DNA from: Klebsiella oxytoca
GTDB taxonomy: Bacteria; Pseudomonadota; Gammaproteobacteria; Enterobacterales; Enterobacteriaceae
Direction: 5' to 3'
Assembly: GCF_009707385.1 (NCBI RefSeq)
Contig: NZ_CP046115.1
Coordinates: forward strand, 3,658,001 to 3,722,000
Length of the DNA stretch: 64,000 nt
Positions within the stretch are counted from its first letter, which is position 1; each line of letters starts with the position of its first letter. Position numbers and translations under genes: made by a program. Shown here in pieces: positions 50,283 to 60,792 of the stretch. The notes below the pieces were generated by a model. The model was not told where the DNA came from. It saw nothing but the letters and a program-made list of their open reading frames with translations, and made no database searches.

Positions 50283-51307
50283 TGGCATTTTTGAGTCCCG
50301 TCAATCAGGCCCGCTGGGCGCGCTTTCGCCACAACCGTCGCGGCTACTGGTCGCTCTGGCTATTTTTAGCCCTCTTCGCCTGTAGCCTGTGCGCTGAGCT
50401 GATTGCTAACGATAAACCACTGCTGGTTCACTATCGCGGTAGCCTTTACGTCCCGCTATTAAAAAACTACAGCGAGACCACCTTCGGCGGCAGCTTCGCC
50501 ACCGCCGCCGACTATCAGGATCCATGGCTGCAAAAACGCCTGGACGATAACGGCTGGGCCCTGTGGGCGCCGATTCGTTTCGGTGCGACAACCATTAATT
50601 TCGCCACCGACAGCCCCTTCCCTTCACCGCCGTCGCGGCTTAACTGGCTGGGCACCGATGCCAACGGCGGCGACGTGCTGGCGCGTATTCTGTACGGCAC
50701 GCGAATTTCAATACTCTTCGGCCTGCTGCTAACCTTCTTCTCCAGCGTACTGGGGGTGATGGCCGGCGCCGTACAGGGATATTACGGTGGGAAGATAGAC
50801 CTGTGGGGGCAGAGGTTTATTGAAGTATGGTCGGGGATGCCAACGCTGTTTCTGATTATTTTGCTCTCCAGCGTCGTGCAGGCCAATTTCTGGTGGCTGC
50901 TGGCGATTACCGTGCTGTTTGGCTGGATGACGCTGGTCGGAGTCGTGCGCGCCGAGTTTCTGCGCACCCGTAACTATGACTACATCCGCGCTGCCCAGGC
51001 GCTCGGCGTCAGCGATCGTGCGATTATTCTGCGCCATATGCTGCCTAATGCCATGGTTGCCACCCTGACCTTCCTGCCGTTTATTCTGTGCAGCTCAATA
51101 ACCACCCTAACCTCGCTGGATTTCCTCGGCTTTGGTTTGCCGCTGGGCTCCCCTTCGCTGGGTGAGCTGCTGTTGCAGGGGAAAAATAACCTTCAGGCGC
51201 CCTGGCTGGGCATCGCCGCTTTTCTGTCAGTGGCGGTACTGCTGACGTTACTGATTTTTATTGGTGAAGCGGTTCGCGACGCCTTTGACCCAAGTAAGGC
51301 GGTGTAG
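50282..51307 (+). CDS. yejE: Microcin C/oligopeptide ABC transporter permease YejE
   Basis: A 341-residue DppC/OppC-type permease with six helices and the ATPase-contact loop YDYIRAAQALGVSDRAIILRH. Pairs with YejB. It overlaps yejB by one base and is 1 nt away from yejF, so the operon is tightly coupled. Confidence 0.95.
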   Translation: MAFLSPVNQARWARFRHNRRGYWSLWLFLALFACSLCAELIANDKPLLVHYRGSLYVPLLKNYSETTFGGSFATAADYQDPWLQKRLDDNGWALWAPIRFGATTINFATDSPFPSPPSRLNWLGTDANGGDVLARILYGTRISILFGLLLTFFSSVLGVMAGAVQGYYGGKIDLWGQRFIEVWSGMPTLFLIILLSSVVQANFWWLLAITVLFGWMTLVGVVRAEFLRTRNYDYIRAAQALGVSDRAIILRHMLPNAMVATLTFLPFILCSSITTLTSLDFLGFGLPLGSPSLGELLLQGKNNLQAPWLGIAAFLSVAVLLTLLIFIGEAVRDAFDPSKAV

Positions 51308-51308
51308 C

Positions 51309-52898
51309 ATGACGCAACCTCTGTTAGATATCGATAACCTCAGCATCGCCTTTCACCAGCAAGGTGAAACCACTACCGTCGTCAGAGAGCTGTCGCTACA
51401 GATTGACGTCGGTGAGACCCTGGCGCTGGTCGGCGAGTCCGGCTCCGGTAAGAGCGTTTCAGCGCTATCGATACTACGGCTGCTGCCCTCGCCGCCGGTC
51501 AGCTATCCTGACGGCGACATCCGTTTCCACGGCCAGTCGCTGCTTCACGCCGATGAGCGTACCCTGCGCGGCGTGCGCGGCAACCGCATCGCCATGATCT
51601 TTCAGGAGCCGATGGTTTCGCTCAATCCGCTGCATAATCTGGAAAAACAGCTGTACGAAGTTCTCTCATTACACCGCGGGATGCGTAAAGAAGCGGCGCG
51701 CGGAGAAATCCTCGACTGTCTGGAGCGCGTCGGGATCCGCAACGCGCCCCGGCGGCTGGCCGACTATCCGCATCAGCTTTCCGGCGGCGAGCGTCAACGG
51801 GTGATGATCGCCATGGCACTGTTGACCCGCCCGGAGCTGCTTATCGCCGACGAACCCACTACCGCGCTGGACGTGTCGGTGCAGGCACAAATCCTCGCGT
51901 TGCTGCGTGAACTGAAACAAGAGTTAAACATGGGTCTGCTGTTTATTACCCATAATCTGAGCATCGTTCGCCAGCTCGCCGACCGCGTCGCGGTGATGCA
52001 GAACGGCCGCTGTGTCGAACAAAACGGCTGCCGGGCGCTGTTTTCCACGCCTGAACACCCCTATACCCGCCGCCTGCTGGACAGCGAGCCGTCAGGCGAT
52101 CCCGTACCGCTCCCGCCCGATGCGCCAGAACTGCTGCGGGCGGAAAATCTGAGTATCGCCTTCCCGATACGTAAAGGGATTCTGCGGCGAGTCGTCGATC
52201 ACAATCGAGTGGTTAACGCCCTCAGCTTCCATTTACGCGCCGGTGAAACGCTGGGGCTGGTCGGTGAGTCCGGCTCGGGCAAAAGTACCACCGGCCTGGC
52301 GCTTCTGCTCCTGATTCATTCCGAAGGCGCAATTACTTTTGCCGGAGAGGCGCTTCAGGGACGCAACCGTCGGCAGATGCTGCCGCTGCGTCGTCGCATG
52401 CAGGTTGTCTTTCAGGATCCTAACTCATCGCTAAATCCGCGGCTAAACGTACTGCAAATTATTGAAGAAGGTTTGCGCGTCCATCAGCCGACGCTTACGC
52501 CAACCGAGCGGGAGCAGGCGGTCATTCAGGTAATGCAAGAGGTCGGACTCGATCCGCAATCACGCCATCGCTATCCTGCAGCCTTCTCCGGCGGACAACG
52601 CCAGCGCATCGCCATCGCCAGGGCGCTGGTCGTCAAGCCACAGCTTATCGTGCTGGATGAACCCACCTCATCGCTGGATAAGACCGTGCAGGCGCAAATC
52701 CTGGCTTTGCTGAAGGCGTTACAGCAAAAGCATCAGCTGGCTTACATTTTCATCAGCCATGATTTACGCGTTGTGCGGGCGTTGTGTCATCAGGTAATGG
52801 TGCTGCGGCAGGGAGAAGTCATCGAGCAGGGTGAGTGCGAGCGCGTATTTACCGCTCCACAACAGGAGTATACCCGCCAGCTGCTGGCGTTAAGCTGA
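51309..52898 (+). CDS. yejF: Microcin C/oligopeptide ABC transporter ATPase YejF
   Basis: A 529-residue protein with two fused ABC domains, both complete: Walker A GESGSGKS at 43-50 and again near 318-326, signatures [12 protein letters not shown] and [12 protein letters not shown], and two Walker B segments ([24 protein letters not shown]). The ATG at 51309 is chosen because an upstream frame overlaps yejE by 48 nt and lacks homology. Last gene of yejABEF, 3 bp from the convergent yejG stop. Confidence 0.95.
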   Translation: MTQPLLDIDNLSIAFHQQGETTTVVRELSLQIDVGETLALVGESGSGKSVSALSILRLLPSPPVSYPDGDIRFHGQSLLHADERTLRGVRGNRIAMIFQEPMVSLNPLHNLEKQLYEVLSLHRGMRKEAARGEILDCLERVGIRNAPRRLADYPHQLSGGERQRVMIAMALLTRPELLIADEPTTALDVSVQAQILALLRELKQELNMGLLFITHNLSIVRQLADRVAVMQNGRCVEQNGCRALFSTPEHPYTRRLLDSEPSGDPVPLPPDAPELLRAENLSIAFPIRKGILRRVVDHNRVVNALSFHLRAGETLGLVGESGSGKSTTGLALLLLIHSEGAITFAGEALQGRNRRQMLPLRRRMQVVFQDPNSSLNPRLNVLQIIEEGLRVHQPTLTPTEREQAVIQVMQEVGLDPQSRHRYPAAFSGGQRQRIAIARALVVKPQLIVLDEPTSSLDKTVQAQILALLKALQQKHQLAYIFISHDLRVVRALCHQVMVLRQGEVIEQGECERVFTAPQQEYTRQLLALS

Positions 52899-52901
52899 CG
52901 G

Positions 52902-53246
52902 TCAGAATGGATTGTTACCAGAAAAGGGTTCAGCAATCGCCACGCCGAAATTTTTAAGGCGACAGGTTGCCGCGAATTCGTCCTGACGATTAACAAACAG
53001 GCACGGTTCTCCTTCGCATTCAACAATAGAACTGTCTACCTCGATGTCGCTGAGCGCCTGGCTGAGTTTATGCATAACCGGCCACGCCTTTTCGCCATCA
53101 GGGCTGAGTAATTTTAACGCCACAAGGCTGTTTTCGCTCTGAATGCCGTTTTGCGGAATCGGTTCAACTCTTGAACCTGCAAAACCATCCAGCCAGCGAT
53201 AGCTCTGCGGCAGACGGTGTACAATAGAAAGTTGCAGTGTATTCAC
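52902..53246 (-). CDS. yejG: YejG family protein
   Basis: A 114-residue small soluble protein, conserved in enterobacteria, without known domains ([21 protein letters not shown]...). The function is unknown to me; genetic links to aminoglycoside sensitivity have been suggested in E. coli. Convergent with yejF. Confidence 0.88.
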   Translation of the reverse strand: MNTLQLSIVHRLPQSYRWLDGFAGSRVEPIPQNGIQSENSLVALKLLSPDGEKAWPVMHKLSQALSDIEVDSSIVECEGEPCLFVNRQDEFAATCRLKNFGVAIAEPFSGNNPF

Positions 53247-53542
53247 GTGTTTTCCCCGGAAGCAAAATATTTCACAATAATTTTACATTAATACTAACAC
53301 ATTATTGACAAATAGTCCTCTTACTGCACAGAAAACGCTTACACCGTCAGCATGACAGTGTTATTGGTTTGTAATGTAAAAGTTTATAATTGTGCAGTTA
53401 GAACACCTTCGGGCTATATGTACCCGTTTCTGTGATCTAAAACAACTTTTTTATCGCAATAATACGACTTATTTAGCGATTTGATTTTACATAAAAGAAA
53501 CAAGTTGCAGTACTGAGAAGCCCGTTCTGGTTGATATGCATC
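53247..53542. other. AT-rich intergenic region yejG/bcr
   Basis: About 296 bp, strongly AT-rich, without a convincing reading frame. It contains the yejG promoter (minus strand). No IS element or known RNA gene is recognised. The bcr terminator forms its right boundary. Confidence 0.55.
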
Positions 53543-53568
53543 AAAAAAAGGGGCGATATCGCCCCTTG
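53542..53568 (-). terminator. bcr terminator
   Basis: AGGGGCGATATCGCCCCT is a perfect 18-bp palindrome flanked on the minus strand by a run of seven T. It is 10 nt past the bcr stop codon. Confidence 0.88.
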
Positions 53569-53575
53569 ATGTCGC

Positions 53576-54772
53576 TTATCGTACGGTTTTGCGCCGTCGA
53601 CTGGCATAAAGATAGAAGAGCACAGAACTGCTGGCGCAGAAGGCAATGGAAATCAGCATTGGCCAGGCGGTAGTAAACGTGGCCATTGACAGCAGTGCGC
53701 CAACAATTGCGCCGATGCCAAAACGGAACGTACCTGCCAGCGAGGAGGCGGTTCCGGCCATATGCGGAAACTCGTCGAGAATAACCGCCATCGCGTTGGA
53801 AGAGACCATCGAAACGCAGCCGATAAAAGCCGCTACCCCAAACACCAACGACCAGAAACCGACGTCTAACAGCGCGCACACCACCATCCATACCGCCATC
53901 GCAAACTGGATCCATAGCCCGGCGCGGAACATATTCAGCGCCCCAACCCGCCGCACAAAGCGGCTATTGATCATGGTCATGACAAACAGAAAAACGATGT
54001 TCAGCGCAAAATAGTAACCAAAGTGCTGCGGTGAAACATGGTTGAGATTGATATAGACGAACGGACCGGCGCTCAGGAACGAAAACATCCCGGCGAAGCT
54101 AAAACCGCTCGCCAGCATATAGCTCAGCACCCGCTTGTGGCGAAACAAGGTTGCGAAATTGCCAAGCGTAGTGCGGATATGAAACTTCTGCCGGCGTTCC
54201 GGCGGTAGGGTTTCGCGAATAAAGAGGGCGATCATCGCCGACGCAAATAGCGCCGCCAGCGCGAGGATCCAGAAGATCGCATGCCAGCTAAACCACACTA
54301 ATACCGCCCCACCGACTATCGGCGCCACCAGCGGCGCGACGGTAGTCACCAGCATGACGAACGACATCATCCGCGAGAACTCCTCTTTGGGATAGATATC
54401 GCGCATCAGGGCGTTAATAACCACGCTTGCCGCCGCAGCCGCCAGGCCGTGGAAAAAGCGCATGGTGATCAGCATGTCGATGGTCTGCGAGAGCGCACAG
54501 GCCACCGCCGCCGCGGCAAAAACCAGCGTGCCGCCAAGAATAACCGGCTTACGTCCAACGCTGTCCGCCATCGGACCGTATAAAATCTGACCGACGGCAA
54601 AGCCCAGTATATAGGTACTGAGCGTCATCTGAGCGCTGCCGTCCGGCACATTGAACTGCGCCGCAATCACCGGCAGAGCCGGCAGATACATATCAATCGA
54701 CAGCGGCATTAGCATGGCCAGCAGGCCAAGAATAAATACAATCCCTAATGAAGAATTCTGTTTTGCCGTCAC
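53576..54772 (-). CDS. bcr: Bicyclomycin/multidrug efflux MFS transporter Bcr
   Basis: A 398-residue DHA1-family drug:proton antiporter with 12 helices; loop 2-3 motif [14 protein letters not shown] and helix 5 motif [14 protein letters not shown] are present. It exports bicyclomycin, sulfonamide and some dipeptides. Its ATG overlaps the rsuA stop by 4 nt, so it is the second gene of rsuA-bcr. Confidence 0.95.
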   Translation of the reverse strand: MTAKQNSSLGIVFILGLLAMLMPLSIDMYLPALPVIAAQFNVPDGSAQMTLSTYILGFAVGQILYGPMADSVGRKPVILGGTLVFAAAAVACALSQTIDMLITMRFFHGLAAAAASVVINALMRDIYPKEEFSRMMSFVMLVTTVAPLVAPIVGGAVLVWFSWHAIFWILALAALFASAMIALFIRETLPPERRQKFHIRTTLGNFATLFRHKRVLSYMLASGFSFAGMFSFLSAGPFVYINLNHVSPQHFGYYFALNIVFLFVMTMINSRFVRRVGALNMFRAGLWIQFAMAVWMVVCALLDVGFWSLVFGVAAFIGCVSMVSSNAMAVILDEFPHMAGTASSLAGTFRFGIGAIVGALLSMATFTTAWPMLISIAFCASSSVLFYLYASRRRKTVR

Positions 54773-55488
54773 GTTTTACTCCGCGCCTGTTGGCCGCCGA
54801 CGCTGGCTATTTCAGCTTCCGTCAGCGGACGATATTCACCGGGTTCCAGCGACTCATCGAGCTTAATATCGCCAATACGTTCACGATGCAGTCCAACCAC
54901 ATGGTTACCCACCGCGGCAAACATCCGCTTCACCTGATGGTAGCGCCCTTCGCTGATGGTCAGACGGACTTCAGTCGGGGTGACAACTTCCAGCACCGCC
55001 GGTTTCGTCAGATCTTTCTCGTTATGCAGCTGTACGCCTTTAGCGAACTGCTCGGCGGTGGTCTCATCGACCGGATTTTCCAGCTCCACCAGATAGGTTT
55101 TTTCGCAATGATGACGTGGGGAAGTAATGCGGTGAGACCACTGGCCGTCATCGGTCATAAGTACCAGACCGGTAGTGTCAATATCCAGACGACCTGCGGC
55201 ATGGAGCTTGTGCGCCACTGGTTCGTCGAGGAAATAAAGTATCGTCGGGTGATCCGGATCGTCGGTTGAACAAACGTAACCCTGCGGCTTGTTAAGCATA
55301 AAGTAGCGCGGGCCGTTCTGCTGAACCAGCGTATTGCCGTCATACTCGACGTCATGCTCCGGCAGAAGCTTGAAGGAAGTATCTTTTACAATTTCGCCGT
55401 CCACGGTAACGCGGCTGCCGCGGATTTCACGCCCGGCAATAGCCCGACTAACGCCAAGTTGCTGAGCGATAAACTTATCAAGTCGCAT
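54769..55488 (-). CDS. rsuA: 16S rRNA pseudouridine(516) synthase RsuA
   Basis: A 239-residue pseudouridine synthase: an N-terminal S4 RNA-binding domain ([15 protein letters not shown]) and a catalytic domain with Asp102 in [12 protein letters not shown]. Slightly longer than E. coli RsuA (231) at the C-terminus ([11 protein letters not shown]). Divergent from radD and coupled to bcr by a 4-nt overlap. Confidence 0.96.
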   Translation of the reverse strand: MRLDKFIAQQLGVSRAIAGREIRGSRVTVDGEIVKDTSFKLLPEHDVEYDGNTLVQQNGPRYFMLNKPQGYVCSTDDPDHPTILYFLDEPVAHKLHAAGRLDIDTTGLVLMTDDGQWSHRITSPRHHCEKTYLVELENPVDETTAEQFAKGVQLHNEKDLTKPAVLEVVTPTEVRLTISEGRYHQVKRMFAAVGNHVVGLHRERIGDIKLDESLEPGEYRPLTEAEIASVGGQQARSKT

Positions 55489-55636
55489 GAGATTTTTTTA
55501 GCCTGTAAGAGTGCTGGAGCGGGCAACGCGCCCGAAAAAGAAGAATTTCAAAAGGTAGTATAACGAGCTATTAACACCACTCAAGGGAAAAGATTCGTGT
55601 CATACTGTTCGCGAGTTAATTAACCGCTATAAATTC

Positions 55637-57394
55637 ATGACTTTTACACTACGCCCGTACCAAAAAGAGGCGGTCGATGCCACGCTCGCCTGGTTTCGTC
55701 ACCACCATGAACCTGCCGCTATTGTTCTGCCCACCGGAGCGGGTAAAAGCCTGGTCATCGCCGAACTGGCGCGCCTGGCCCGCGGCCGCGTACTGGTGCT
55801 GGCCCACGTAAAAGAACTGGTGGCGCAAAACCACGCCAAGTATCGCGCGCTCGGTCTGGAAGCGGATATTTTTGCCGCTGGCCTCAAACGTAAAGAGAGC
55901 CAGGGTAAAGTGGTGTTTGGCAGCGTACAGTCGGTGGCCCGTAACCTTGATTGCTTTCAGGGAGAGTTTTCGCTGCTGATTGTCGATGAGTGCCACCGCA
56001 TCAGCGACGATGATGACAGCCAGTACCAGCAGATCATCAGCCATCTTCAGCAGGTCAATCCGCAACTGCGCCTGCTCGGCCTGACCGCAACGCCTTTTCG
56101 TCTCGGCAAGGGGTGGATATACCAGTTCCATTATCACGGTATGGTGCGCGGCGATGAAAAAGCGCTCTTTCGCGATTGTATCTACGAGCTGCCGCTACGC
56201 TATATGATCAAAAACGGTTATCTGACGCCGCCGGAGCGGCTGGATATGCCGGTAGTACAGTACGACTTTAGCCGCCTCCAGCCACAAAGTAACGGCCTGT
56301 TCAGCGAGGCCGACCTGAACCACGAACTGAAAAAGCAGCAGCGGGTTACGCCGCATATCGTTAGCCAAATCGTTGAGTTCGCCCAAGCGCGTAAAGGGGT
56401 GATGATTTTTGCCGCCACCGTCGAACACGCTCGTGAAGTGACCGGCTTACTTCCGCAGGGTGAAGCGGCCTTAATCACCGGTGAAACGCCGGGTGCGGAG
56501 CGCGACCGTATCATTGAGGAGTTCAAAGCTCAGCGCTATCGCTATCTGGTCAACGTCGCGGTGCTGACCACCGGCTTTGATGCACCGCACGTCGATCTGA
56601 TCGCCATACTGCGCCCTACCGAGTCGGTGAGTCTTTATCAACAGATCGTCGGCCGCGGCCTGCGCCTGGCGCCGGGTAAAACCGACTGCCTGATCCTTGA
56701 TTACGCCGGTAATCCGCACGATCTTTACGCTCCTGAAGTGGGTACGCCGAAGGGAAAAAGCGACAATGTCCCGGTTCAGGTGTTTTGCCCGGCGTGCGGT
56801 TTTGCGAATACCTTCTGGGGAAAAACCACCGCCGACGGTACGCTAATCGAACACTTTGGCCGCCGCTGTCAGGGCTGGTTTGAAGATGACGAAGGCCATC
56901 GTGAACAGTGCGATTTTCGCTTTCGCTTTAAAAACTGCCCGCAGTGTAACGCGGAGAACGATATCGCCGCCCGCCGCTGCCGCGAGTGCGACACCATTCT
57001 GGTCGACCCCGATGACATGCTTAAGGCGGCGCTTAAGCTTAAAGATGCGCTGGTGCTTCGCTGCAGCGGCATGGATCTGCAGCACGGCGCCGATGATAAA
57101 GGCGCCTGGCTGAAGATCACCTATTATGATGAAGACGGCGCCGATGTCAGCGAGCGCTTCCGCCTGCATACGCCCGCCCAGCGTACCGCCTTTGAGCAGC
57201 TATTTATTCGCCCGCATACCAGAACTCCGGGGGTGCCGCTACGCTGGATAACGCCCGGCGATATCCTTGCCCAGCAGGCACTTTTGCGCCATCCGGACTT
57301 TGTTGTTGCCCGCCTGAAGGGGCAATACTGGCAGGTGCGGGAGAAAATATTTGATTATCAGGGCCGTTTCCGCCGGGCTAATGAACTGCGCTAA
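55637..57394 (+). CDS. radD: DNA repair helicase-like protein RadD (YejH)
   Basis: A 585-residue superfamily 2 ATPase. Walker A LPTGAGKS is at 31-38, the DEAD-box variant DECH at 117-120, and helicase C motifs ([21 protein letters not shown]) at about 310-345. The C-terminal part has zinc-finger cysteines (CPACGF, then CPQCN and CREC). In E. coli it aids recombination and double-strand break repair with RecA and SSB. Confidence 0.95.
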   Translation: MTFTLRPYQKEAVDATLAWFRHHHEPAAIVLPTGAGKSLVIAELARLARGRVLVLAHVKELVAQNHAKYRALGLEADIFAAGLKRKESQGKVVFGSVQSVARNLDCFQGEFSLLIVDECHRISDDDDSQYQQIISHLQQVNPQLRLLGLTATPFRLGKGWIYQFHYHGMVRGDEKALFRDCIYELPLRYMIKNGYLTPPERLDMPVVQYDFSRLQPQSNGLFSEADLNHELKKQQRVTPHIVSQIVEFAQARKGVMIFAATVEHAREVTGLLPQGEAALITGETPGAERDRIIEEFKAQRYRYLVNVAVLTTGFDAPHVDLIAILRPTESVSLYQQIVGRGLRLAPGKTDCLILDYAGNPHDLYAPEVGTPKGKSDNVPVQVFCPACGFANTFWGKTTADGTLIEHFGRRCQGWFEDDEGHREQCDFRFRFKNCPQCNAENDIAARRCRECDTILVDPDDMLKAALKLKDALVLRCSGMDLQHGADDKGAWLKITYYDEDGADVSERFRLHTPAQRTAFEQLFIRPHTRTPGVPLRWITPGDILAQQALLRHPDFVVARLKGQYWQVREKIFDYQGRFRRANELR

Positions 57395-57418
57395 TCCCCC
57401 TGACACCTGAGGTTTTGG

Positions 57419-57530
57419 TTGCTGCCAAAACGGATGGCGGCTATAATGCCGCCCGCTTTTGCATTCGCAAAGCAGATAATCTGCCTGCTGCTGGGTCGCC
57501 TGTAGCAGGATTTATATATAGAGAGACATC
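57419..57530 (+). promoter_or_regulatory. rplY promoter and structured leader
   Basis: -35 TTGCTG (57419-57424) and -10 TATAAT (57442-57447) with an ideal 17-bp spacer. The roughly 75-nt leader holds a hairpin CCTGCT...AGCAGG (57484-57509) ahead of the Shine-Dalgarno. L25 represses its own translation in E. coli through the rplY leader, so this RNA is the likely target. Confidence 0.75.
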
Positions 57531-57531
57531 A

Positions 57532-57816
57532 ATGTTTACTATCAACGCAGAAGTACGTAAAGAGCAGGGTAAGGGTGCGAGCCGCCGCCTGCGTGCAGCT
57601 AACAAATTCCCGGCCATCATCTATGGCGGCGAAGCTGCGCCAGTAGCAATCGAACTGGATCACGACAAAGTGTGGAACATGCAGAACAACGCTGAGTTCT
57701 ACAGTGAAGTTCTGACCATCGTTGTTGATGGCAAAGAAGAAAAAGTTAAAGCTCAGGCTGTTCAGCGTCACCCGTTCAAGCCGAAGCTGTCCCACATCGA
57801 CTTCGTTCGCGCTTGA
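57532..57816 (+). CDS. rplY: 50S ribosomal protein L25
   Basis: A 94-residue 5S rRNA-binding protein, the short enterobacterial form of L25 (no CTC extension). It begins [21 protein letters not shown] and ends [15 protein letters not shown] as in E. coli. The ATG at 57532 follows GAGAGA. A GC-rich terminator follows at 57840-57876. Confidence 0.98.
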   Translation: MFTINAEVRKEQGKGASRRLRAANKFPAIIYGGEAAPVAIELDHDKVWNMQNNAEFYSEVLTIVVDGKEEKVKAQAVQRHPFKPKLSHIDFVRA

Positions 57817-57839
57817 TCGCCGACTGAAAGTTGTATGGC

Positions 57840-57876
57840 AAGCGCCCCGTTCCGCAAGGTCCGGGGCGTTTTGTTT
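57840..57876 (+). terminator. rplY terminator
   Basis: AGCGCCCCG and CGGGGCGTT form an 8-9 bp stem with a loop of about 12 nt, followed by TTTTGTTT. It lies between rplY and the convergent Nudix gene. Confidence 0.8.
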
Positions 57877-58471
57877 AACGGGATAACAAGGTTGATGCAT
57901 TCAGCGCCAGATGCTGTAACAACATAATCGTTTTCGCATCGACGATTTCCCCGCGGCGTATAGCCTCCAGAGCCTGCTCCAGCGGCCACTCCAGTACTTC
58001 AATATCCTCTCCTTCCGTCGCCAGGCCGCCACCGTCACTGCGCCGATCGTCGGCAGAGTATTCAGCGATGAAAAAGTAAAGCTTCTCCGTCACCGAACCG
58101 GGGCTCATGTAAGCAGTAAATACCGGCTCAATCCGGGTGACGCGAAAACCGGTCTCTTCTTCGGCTTCGGTAACGATACGCGCTTCCGGAGAAGCGTTAT
58201 CCAGCAGTCCTGCGGCGGCTTCGATCAAAAATCCATCATGACCGTTAATCCATACCGGAAAGCGAAACTGACGGACCAGCACTACCGTTTGCTTTTCACG
58301 ATTGTAGAGCAGGATCACCGCGCCGTTGCCGCGATCGTAAGCTTCCCGACTCTGCTCCTGCCAGCGCCCGTCACGGCGCAATAGTTCAAAGGTATATTTC
58401 TTGAGCGTGTACCAGTTGTCCGATAATAGCGTTTCGCGGATATGGCGAACGCGCGGTGCATCAGCGTGCAT
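57875..58471 (-). CDS. Nudix hydrolase, NudK-like (GDP-mannose/ADP-ribose type)
   Basis: A 198-residue Nudix hydrolase. The Nudix box is recognisable around AAAGLLDNAS...EAEEETGF (about 103-127) with the metal-binding EEE. It resembles E. coli NudK (YDRGNGA, LLYN, VRQFR, YMSPG, DIEVLE), but is clearly diverged, for example an N-terminal extension and a different C-terminus. It hydrolyses a nucleoside diphosphate sugar; the exact substrate cannot be told. Not in this position in E. coli. Divergent from a DeoR regulator that may control it. Confidence 0.8.
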   Translation of the reverse strand: MHADAPRVRHIRETLLSDNWYTLKKYTFELLRRDGRWQEQSREAYDRGNGAVILLYNREKQTVVLVRQFRFPVWINGHDGFLIEAAAGLLDNASPEARIVTEAEEETGFRVTRIEPVFTAYMSPGSVTEKLYFFIAEYSADDRRSDGGGLATEGEDIEVLEWPLEQALEAIRRGEIVDAKTIMLLQHLALNASTLLSR

Positions 58472-58508
58472 GTTTTTCCCCTTTTAGGTGACAGCGAGCA
58501 ACATAACA

Positions 58509-58522
58509 TGCATAATCGTGCA
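58509..58522. promoter_or_regulatory. Candidate operator between the Nudix and DeoR-type genes
   Basis: TGCATAATCGTGCA is a near-palindrome (12 of 14 positions symmetric) in the middle of the 80-bp divergent gap. The position suits a DeoR-type autorepressor acting on both genes. Confidence 0.4.
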
Positions 58523-58551
58523 CAAACAAGATCACTCATGAAGGTATTTTG

Positions 58552-59310
58552 ATGCTCGCCAGCCAGAGAAAACAGCAGATTTTGCACATCCTCGCCGAGG
58601 AAAAACAGGTGATGTCGGGCGATCTCAGCCAGCGTTTTCGTATTTCGGAAGATTCGATTCGCCGTGACCTGCGCGAGCTGGCAGCAGAAGGTAAACTTCA
58701 GCGCGTTCACGGCGGCGCGTTGCCGGTTTCCCAGGCAATCGCGCCAATCGAAACAAGAAAAAACGTGCAAATTGTATCAAAGCAGACCATAGCCCAGCGC
58801 GCGGTTGAGCTTATCCAGCCCGGACAGGTGGTCATTATTGACGGCGGTACCACTACCGGGGAGATGGTGCGGCTACTGCCGGAGAACCTGGCATGTACGG
58901 TAGTCACCCATAGCCCGGGCATCGCCGTCGCTCTGGTGGAAAAACCGCTAATTGAAGTGATTTTAATTGGCGGCCGGTTGTTTAAACATTCGGTCGTCAG
59001 CGTCGGTTCCGCGGCGCTGGAAAGCATTTCCCGCATCAATGCCGATCTGTTTTTCATGGGCGTTACCGGCGTGCACCACCGCGCAGGATTAACCACCGGC
59101 GATTATGAAGAAGCGGGTATCAAGCGCGCGCTTGCTGCACGGGCCGCTGAAACGGTGGTGATGGCGTCACAAGAAAAGCTTAACTCCGCCTCGGCATTTG
59201 CCATCGGCGATCTGGGCCTGGCCAGTACGCTTATCGTCGATACAACCTTAGACGAGGCGCTGCGGCAGCAGCTAGCTATAGATGGGGTAGAAATCGTCTA
59301 CGCTTTATAG
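58552..59310 (+). CDS. DeoR-family transcriptional regulator
   Basis: A 252-residue DeoR/GlpR-type repressor: an HTH of the DeoR class (VMSGDLSQRFRISEDSIRRDL, then GKLQRVHGGAL, residues 18-55) and a DeoRC sensor domain with IDGGTTTGEMVRLLP and SVGSAALE (likely sugar-phosphate binding). The start ATG at 58552 has GAAGG upstream. Not part of the E. coli order here. Divergent from the NudK-like gene, which is its most likely target. Confidence 0.85.
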   Translation: MLASQRKQQILHILAEEKQVMSGDLSQRFRISEDSIRRDLRELAAEGKLQRVHGGALPVSQAIAPIETRKNVQIVSKQTIAQRAVELIQPGQVVIIDGGTTTGEMVRLLPENLACTVVTHSPGIAVALVEKPLIEVILIGGRLFKHSVVSVGSAALESISRINADLFFMGVTGVHHRAGLTTGDYEEAGIKRALAARAAETVVMASQEKLNSASAFAIGDLGLASTLIVDTTLDEALRQQLAIDGVEIVYAL

Positions 59311-59323
59311 CTCAAATCCCATG

Positions 59324-59357
59324 CAAAAAAATCCCGACACCTGGTCGGGATTTTTAA
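59324..59357. terminator. Bidirectional terminator between the DeoR-type gene and yejK
   Basis: AAATCCCGAC-ACCT-GGTCGGGATTT forms a stem of 8-10 bp with A-rich and T-rich flanks on both sides, between two convergent genes. Confidence 0.88.
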
Positions 59358-59359
59358 TT

Positions 59360-60367
59360 TTAATTTCCGCCGGAGGTACGGCGCTGCAGCTGATCGCGCA
59401 GGTTCGGCGGCGTGCCTTTAATAGTTAAGGTATCCGTCGCCGGATCCCAGAATACCCGCTCGCCTAACAGCATGGCGTCAAAGTTAATGGTTAACCCGCC
59501 GCCGCTGCCGGCAAACTTGGTTAACTGACGCAGAGTACTGCGATCCGCCGGGAAGCTCTCTTCCAGCTCGTAGCCTTGTTCTGCGGTAAACTCCTGAAAA
59601 GTTTTCTCGCTGACGCCCGCCAGCTCTTTTGACAACGACTCCAGCTCGATTTCCTCACCGGCCTGCAGCTGTTCGTTACAATAGCTATAGACCTGCTGGC
59701 GCACGTTCTGACGCTCAGATTTATCCAGCTGCGCATCGGCGGCAAAATCATCCAGCGCCTGCAGCAGACCGCGGTTTTGCGCTTTCGCATTCAGCCCTTC
59801 GCTGGCGCCGAGGAAATCCATAAAGAAATCCGCCACTTTGCGCCCTACCCGCCCCTTGAGGAACGTCAGATAGCGGGTTGACTCCGGGTTGGTTTCCCAC
59901 TCGGTTAAGTCAATGCGCGCGACGATATCCGCATGATTGATATCCAGATAATGAGTAGAGCTGATATCCAGCTCTTCGTTGACGCGCATGCTGCTTAAGT
60001 TATTCAGCACCGCCACCATCAGATACTCCACCGCCAGATAGCGATACTGGCAAAACAGCACGATCCCGCCTTCAGCAAAGGGATATTTTGCCAGCTCGTC
60101 ACGCAGGCGGCCGGTAGCAGCACGGCTGAAAGGCAGAAACTCTTCTTCGCCCTTACGCTGCCCGCGCAGCGCCTGAGCCAGCTCGCTTTCTTCATTAAAC
60201 AGGCCGTAGGCTTTATTTTTTGCGCTATAGACACGATGTAGTTCAGCCATCATCTCAACCACCGTCGCCGTCGGCTCCAGCAATGATTCGCGCAGCACCA
60301 GCTCCAGATTTTGTTCATCACGTTTGATTAACTGATGTAGGGCAATCTGGTCGATATCCAGACTCAT
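59360..60367 (-). CDS. yejK: Nucleoid-associated protein YejK
   Basis: A 335-residue NA37-family nucleoid protein ([26 protein letters not shown]-terminal [20 protein letters not shown]). In E. coli it binds DNA and interacts with topoisomerase IV and gyrase. Same length as E. coli YejK. Divergent from yejL. Confidence 0.95.
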   Translation of the reverse strand: MSLDIDQIALHQLIKRDEQNLELVLRESLLEPTATVVEMMAELHRVYSAKNKAYGLFNEESELAQALRGQRKGEEEFLPFSRAATGRLRDELAKYPFAEGGIVLFCQYRYLAVEYLMVAVLNNLSSMRVNEELDISSTHYLDINHADIVARIDLTEWETNPESTRYLTFLKGRVGRKVADFFMDFLGASEGLNAKAQNRGLLQALDDFAADAQLDKSERQNVRQQVYSYCNEQLQAGEEIELESLSKELAGVSEKTFQEFTAEQGYELEESFPADRSTLRQLTKFAGSGGGLTINFDAMLLGERVFWDPATDTLTIKGTPPNLRDQLQRRTSGGN

Positions 60368-60545
60368 GTTAAACTCTCCTTTTAGACCGGGCGGTATTCA
60401 ACCACCGCCGGGACGACGACGCAACCGCCGCGTGACTCTTTGCGAGCACAGCCGCGCGCTTTTGCCTCGTGGCGAAAAAATGCGGAAAAAAAGCTGCTGC
60501 TACGGTAATATGTTGCCCTTTCACGAACAAACAGATTTTGAGTTT

Positions 60546-60773
60546 ATGCCGCAATTATCCCGCTATAGCGATGAACACGTCGAACAGCTGCTCAGCGAGC
60601 TGACGAGCGTTCTGGAAACACATAAAGCGCCCGTTGACCTTTCACTGATGGTTCTGGGCAATATGGTGACTAACCTGATCAATAGTAGCGTCGCGCCGGC
60701 GCAGCGTCAGGCCATCGCCCGTTCTTTTGCCCAGGCGTTGCAGTCATCTATTAACGACGATCCGGCGCACTAA
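60546..60773 (+). CDS. yejL: UPF0352 protein YejL
   Basis: A 75-residue small all-helical protein of the UPF0352 family ([19 protein letters not shown]). The function is unknown. The ATG at 60546 matches E. coli; the frame is open another 60 codons upstream through low-complexity Arg/Pro codons without homology. It lies 19 bp before yejM, probably one operon. Confidence 0.92.
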   Translation: MPQLSRYSDEHVEQLLSELTSVLETHKAPVDLSLMVLGNMVTNLINSSVAPAQRQAIARSFAQALQSSINDDPAH

Positions 60774-60792
60774 GGATAACGAACAACAGTAT

